Below are positions 60,993-64,000 of a stretch of 64,000 bases of DNA, piece after piece (position 1 is the first letter of the stretch; each line of letters starts with the position of its first letter). The position numbers and the translations under genes were made by a program. The stretch spans positions 1 to 64,000 of the forward strand of contig NZ_JBGXYA010000015.1 of the NCBI RefSeq assembly GCF_041814905.1, read 5' to 3'. The stretch is from Glaesserella sp041814905. GTDB taxonomy: Bacteria > Pseudomonadota > Gammaproteobacteria > Enterobacterales > Pasteurellaceae. Under the pieces are notes generated by a model. The model was given only the letters and a program-made list of their open reading frames with translations. It made no database searches and had not been told where the DNA came from.

Positions 60993-61023
60993 AAAAATCC
61001 GCCCTTTGGGGCGGATTTTTTTT
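60993..61023 (+). terminator. terminator after pflB
   Basis: AAAAATCCGCCC pairs with GGGCGGATTTTT, followed by more T. It lies 20-40 bp upstream of dspB, separating the two units. Confidence 0.9.
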
Positions 61024-61041
61024 AATTTGATTAAAATCATA

Positions 61042-62574
61042 ATGAAAAAGTTATTTTTACTTAGTTTAATTCCGCAATTTTGGGTAGTCACTTTTTTGAA
61101 AAATGCCATGTTTGTTATCCTTTGCGGTTTATCTTATTTTTCTCTTGCGGTAGCAAAAGCGGAATCTACGCAATGCATTCATTCAATTAAAGTCCCGGCT
61201 CATAAAGAAAGCGGGCTTATGTTAGATATTGCAAGACATTTTTATCCGCCTGAAGTCATTAAAGCCTTTATTGATACGATTCATCAGGCTGACGGTACTT
61301 TTTTGCATTTACATTTTTCTGATCACGAAAATTATGCTTTAGAAAGTGATATTTTGGGTCAGCGCGTTGAAAATGCCGTTAATCAGAACGGTATTTATAT
61401 TAATCCTTTGACAAATAAGCCTTTTTTAAGCTATAGCCAGCTGCGTGAAATCATTGATTATGCTAAAGCAAGGCAGATTGAACTGATTCCTGAATTGGAT
61501 AGCCCTAATCACATGACGGCTATTTTTGTATTAATGGAAAAGAAATACGGTAAAGACTATGTTCAGTCACTGAAATCTCAATGGAATGATGAGGAAATCG
61601 ATATTACTAATCCGGATAGCCTTGCTTTTATGCAAAGTCTGATACAAGAAGTTATTGATATATTCGGTGATAGCAGTAAACATTTTCATATCGGTGGAGA
61701 TGAATTCGGTTATAGCGTAGAGAGTAACCCTGAATTTATTCGCTATGCAAATAGCTTGAATGCATTTTTAATGAATCAAAAACTGACTACCAGAATGTGG
61801 AATGATGGTGTAATTAATGCGACCTTGCCGTTGTTGGATCGTAATATTGAAATTACTTATTGGAGTTACGACGGTGATACGCAAAATAGGCAGGATGCAG
61901 AGGAACGGCGCAGGATTCGCGCAAGTTTACCGGAACTGATTGAAAATGGCTTTAATGTACTAAATTATAATTCATATTATCTCTATTTTAATCCCAAACA
62001 GGGTGAATCGACTTCTTATAATAGTAACTATGCAATGCGAGATGCATTACAAAATTGGTCGTTAGGTATTTGGGATGGGCAAAATCGGTATAATGCGGTG
62101 AAAGAGAGCGAGCAAATTTTAGGTGCCGCATTGTCAATTTGGGGAGAAGAAGCCGGTTCATTATCTGCAGATACTATTCAAAAATATACGGAAGAGCTAT
62201 TAAATGTCATTATCCGTAAAACCAATGTTTTGGATAGCTCAAACAATCAAGCTGTCCAACAACTGGCAAGATTAACCGATGACAATTTTGTGAAGTTAAG
62301 GCAAACCACCTACATTGATTTGACCCAAGCGGAGAACGATGCACTGATTCAACTAGAAAATTATCATCAAACAATCCGCTTATTGCAGGTAAAACAAAAT
62401 GTGAATAAAACCGTTTGGATTAAAGGTGCACATAATCATCAGCTAAGATTAGCTTCTTTTTGGATTAATCGTGATTTCTCTACAACACATCAACATAAGC
62501 ACTTTCAACTATATGAATATTCCGGTAATAGGTTGTGGGTCGATAAAGATATAGATGTTCATCAGGATAAATAA
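61042..62574 (+). CDS. dspB: dispersin B-type beta-N-acetylhexosaminidase with C-terminal extension
   Basis: GH20 enzyme that hydrolyses poly-beta-1,6-N-acetylglucosamine, the biofilm polysaccharide. It follows dispersin B closely from GLMLDIARHFY (residue 58): NFLHLHFSDHENYA-type strand, LIPELDSPNHMTAIF and catalytic Asp220-Glu221 in HFHIGGDEFGYSVES, then NYNSYYLY and AALSIWGEE. I start at ATG 61042; ATG 61108 would give a more compact signal peptide (FVILCGLSYFSLAVAKA). At 510 residues it is about 130 longer than the A. actinomycetemcomitans enzyme, because of a tail from about residue 396 with no domain I recognise. It faces the pga operon. Confidence 0.93.
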   Translation: MKKLFLLSLIPQFWVVTFLKNAMFVILCGLSYFSLAVAKAESTQCIHSIKVPAHKESGLMLDIARHFYPPEVIKAFIDTIHQADGTFLHLHFSDHENYALESDILGQRVENAVNQNGIYINPLTNKPFLSYSQLREIIDYAKARQIELIPELDSPNHMTAIFVLMEKKYGKDYVQSLKSQWNDEEIDITNPDSLAFMQSLIQEVIDIFGDSSKHFHIGGDEFGYSVESNPEFIRYANSLNAFLMNQKLTTRMWNDGVINATLPLLDRNIEITYWSYDGDTQNRQDAEERRRIRASLPELIENGFNVLNYNSYYLYFNPKQGESTSYNSNYAMRDALQNWSLGIWDGQNRYNAVKESEQILGAALSIWGEEAGSLSADTIQKYTEELLNVIIRKTNVLDSSNNQAVQQLARLTDDNFVKLRQTTYIDLTQAENDALIQLENYHQTIRLLQVKQNVNKTVWIKGAHNHQLRLASFWINRDFSTTHQHKHFQLYEYSGNRLWVDKDIDVHQDK

Positions 62575-62631
62575 GAACAACAAGCGGTCTGTTTGACGCA
62601 GAATTTTGCAAATTTATTAAATGATAAAAGC

Positions 62632-62662
62632 AAAAAAGGAGCAAATCATTTGCTCCTTTTAT
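62632..62662. terminator. bidirectional terminator between dspB and pgaD
   Basis: AAAAGGAGCAAAT and ATTTGCTCCTTTT are perfect inverted 13-mers around one base, between convergent stops. An uptake signal (62580-62588) with TTTTGCAAATTT precedes it. Confidence 0.88.
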
Positions 62663-62685
62663 CGAATGAAACAGTCGCCTTTTTA

Positions 62686-62958
62686 TTAACGTTTGTAAGA
62701 TTTCGCAATAAATGACCATATCACGGTGAAAACCAACAATATGGCGGAACCAATAAACATAAATGCAACGATCTGGTGAAAGAAAAACTGCTCAAGCACA
62801 GGCATTGCAAAAATTTTTGGTGCGTAGTAGTACATCATATATAAACTGTATCCCCATAAGAGCCAAGTTATCAATGTGATGCTGCGGCTTTTAAACGTTA
62901 AAGTGAAAGGCAAGTCTCTTGGTGATTTATTAATAATCATCGAATCTTGTAGTTCCAT
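62686..62958 (-). CDS. pgaD: poly-beta-1,6-GlcNAc biosynthesis protein PgaD
   Basis: A 90-residue inner-membrane protein with two transmembrane helices (ITLITWLLWGYSLYMMYYY and IVAFMFIGSAILLVFTVIW), the PgaD/HmsS layout. PgaD binds PgaC and is required for polymerisation, with cyclic di-GMP acting at the interface in E. coli. It lacks most of the C-terminal tail of E. coli PgaD (137 residues). Its ATG follows the pgaC stop directly (TAAATG). Confidence 0.85.
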   Translation of the reverse strand: MELQDSMIINKSPRDLPFTLTFKSRSITLITWLLWGYSLYMMYYYAPKIFAMPVLEQFFFHQIVAFMFIGSAILLVFTVIWSFIAKSYKR

Positions 62959-64000
62959 TTATACTCCTCTGTCTGGGCTAGTCCATACAGCTAATTTGGA
63001 CTTGTTTCTAAAAATCGCTTTCGGAATACCGAAAACGAGGGTAAGTAAGTTCAGTGCCCAATATACATATGGGTACCAAATACAATATAGTGAATAACGG
63101 AATAGACCTTTTTCATAACGACTGTCGATATACAGACTGAACCAATATTGCCAAAAGAAGCAGAAGAACAAGACGGTCATCAGCATTCGGAATAACGGAA
63201 TATTCAAACCACCGGTAGTTAACTCTAAAATAATATCAATGCAGAGTATTATTATTAATGAGTATGCCCAAACGGCAGTAATAAAGTATTCAATATACAT
63301 TGGCCATAAACGGCGGTTTTTTACGTTCCAGATTAACGGAAAATATTTAATTATGGTTTCTGCTCCGCCTTGAGCCCAACGCAGACGCTGTTTCCATAAA
63401 CCTTTCATCGTTTCCGGCATTAACGTCCAACAGAGCGCTCGGGGATCGTAGATAACGTTATAACCTGCAATTTGTAATTTCCAGCTTACATCGATATCTT
63501 CGGTGATCATATTGACACTCCAACCACCGATCTTTTTAATTGCTTCCGTTCTAAATAAACAACAGACGCCGGACACGGTAAAGATGGTTCCCATTAAACT
63601 TTGAGCACGTTTAATCAATCCGATAATCGAGCTAAATTCAGATGTTTGTAAACAGCCAAGAATCGTGCTACGGTTACGTACGCGCGGATTACCTGTAACC
63701 GCACCGGATCTCGGATTAGATTCTAACGACTGCACCATATAATCAATCGCGTGATAATCCAAAACGGCATCGCCATCAATACAAGCAACATATTCACCCT
63801 TAGCAATGGTTAAACCGTGATTCAGTGCGCTGGCTTTACCTGAATTTTCTTGGTGTAATGCAATGATTCTCTTATCAATTCTTGACCACCAATCAATAAT
63901 ATCTCCGGTACTGTCTTTACTGCCATCATTTATAAAAATCAGCTCATACTTCGGATATCTGAGTTTTAATAAGTGCGGAATCGCATCATCTAAGTTATCA
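62959..64000 (-). CDS. pgaC: poly-beta-1,6-GlcNAc synthase PgaC (5' end outside window)
   Basis: GT2-family processive glycosyltransferase that polymerises UDP-GlcNAc at the inner membrane. The frame is open from the window edge at 64000 to the stop at 62959, about 346 codons. Catalytic motifs are visible: INDGSKDSTG near the edge, CIDGDAVLDY, the EDIDVSWKL acceptor Asp region and the Q-x-x-RW-type QRLRWAQGGAE. Three to four C-terminal helices follow. The N-terminal helices and the upstream pga genes lie beyond the window. Confidence 0.93.
   Translation of the reverse strand, partial: DNLDDAIPHLLKLRYPKYELIFINDGSKDSTGDIIDWWSRIDKRIIALHQENSGKASALNHGLTIAKGEYVACIDGDAVLDYHAIDYMVQSLESNPRSGAVTGNPRVRNRSTILGCLQTSEFSSIIGLIKRAQSLMGTIFTVSGVCCLFRTEAIKKIGGWSVNMITEDIDVSWKLQIAGYNVIYDPRALCWTLMPETMKGLWKQRLRWAQGGAETIIKYFPLIWNVKNRRLWPMYIEYFITAVWAYSLIIILCIDIILELTTGGLNIPLFRMLMTVLFFCFFWQYWFSLYIDSRYEKGLFRYSLYCIWYPYVYWALNLLTLVFGIPKAIFRNKSKLAVWTSPDRGV

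Noticed and set aside
62686..62958. pgaD as a truncated pseudogene
   Set aside because: It keeps both membrane helices and abuts pgaC with a stop/start junction; a short tail alone is not evidence of decay.
1..64000. CRISPR array, tRNA genes, prophage or IS element
   Set aside because: Looked for repeated spacered units, cloverleaf-like sequences, integrases and transposases; none could be supported.

Overview
The window looks like chromosome from a Pasteurellaceae bacterium close to Actinobacillus pleuropneumoniae. Three things point there: at least 28 exact copies of the Apl-type DNA uptake signal ACAAGCGGT (either strand), often followed by a TTTTGCAAATTT tract; Pasteurellaceae-type gene order (zwf/pgl/gnd with cysQ; zipA-ligA with divergent cysZ; focA-pflB); and a dispersin B gene facing the end of a pga biofilm operon. 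The DNA is AT-rich and gene-dense. I see no rRNA, tRNA, CRISPR array, prophage or complete insertion sequence.

Layout. 0-8 kb: housekeeping genes (rpsO, grcA, ung, bioB, rluB, yciO), a divergent LysR/DoxX pair and rsgA. 7.5-11 kb: a YfeABCD/SitABCD-type Mn/Fe transporter. 11-16 kb: an HtrA protease with a sigma-E-like promoter, then a cyanide-insensitive-type cytochrome bd oxidase with a tiny third subunit gene and a hydrolase. 16-23 kb: a MocR regulator, a hipBA toxin-antitoxin module with three regularly spaced operators, and a metal-chelate/oxyanion ABC transporter with a methyltransferase. 23-29 kb: cstA, yjjV, comF, a HAD phosphatase and an orphan Slam outer-membrane protein. 29-36 kb: trehalose uptake and cleavage (treB, treC), malQ and pyrG. 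36-42 kb: rhomboid protease, a secreted PQQ sugar dehydrogenase, a VIT-type transporter and a BCCT carrier. 42-49 kb: ligA, zipA, cysZ and an alkaline phosphatase. 49-57.5 kb: the oxidative pentose phosphate genes gnd, pgl and zwf, interrupted by an accessory island (small P-loop protein, DUF1304, a broken ORF6N gene, a GNAT), then cysQ, nudE and a YqaA protein. 57.7-64 kb: focA-pflB, dspB, pgaD and the 3' part of pgaC.

The genes suggest a host-associated facultative anaerobe. Mixed-acid fermentation (focA-pflB) sits under an exact FNR-type site, and the GrcA spare part for PflB lies at the other end of the window. Carbon-starvation and trehalose genes carry textbook CRP sites, and trehalose also has a TreR-type operator. 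Biofilm polysaccharide synthesis (pga) and hydrolysis (dspB) are encoded face to face. Competence is represented by comF, with a possible CRP-S site, and by the uptake signals, several of which are paired as inverted repeats that double as transcription terminators.

The least explained region is 50.3-53.6 kb. There an ORF6N-family gene has lost its frame, and its coding sequence contains a 27-base palindrome that recurs twice just upstream. All three copies can be read in the same register as variants of LRSQ-x-V, and one lies inside an unlisted 46-codon ORF. This is the best candidate for something undescribed.
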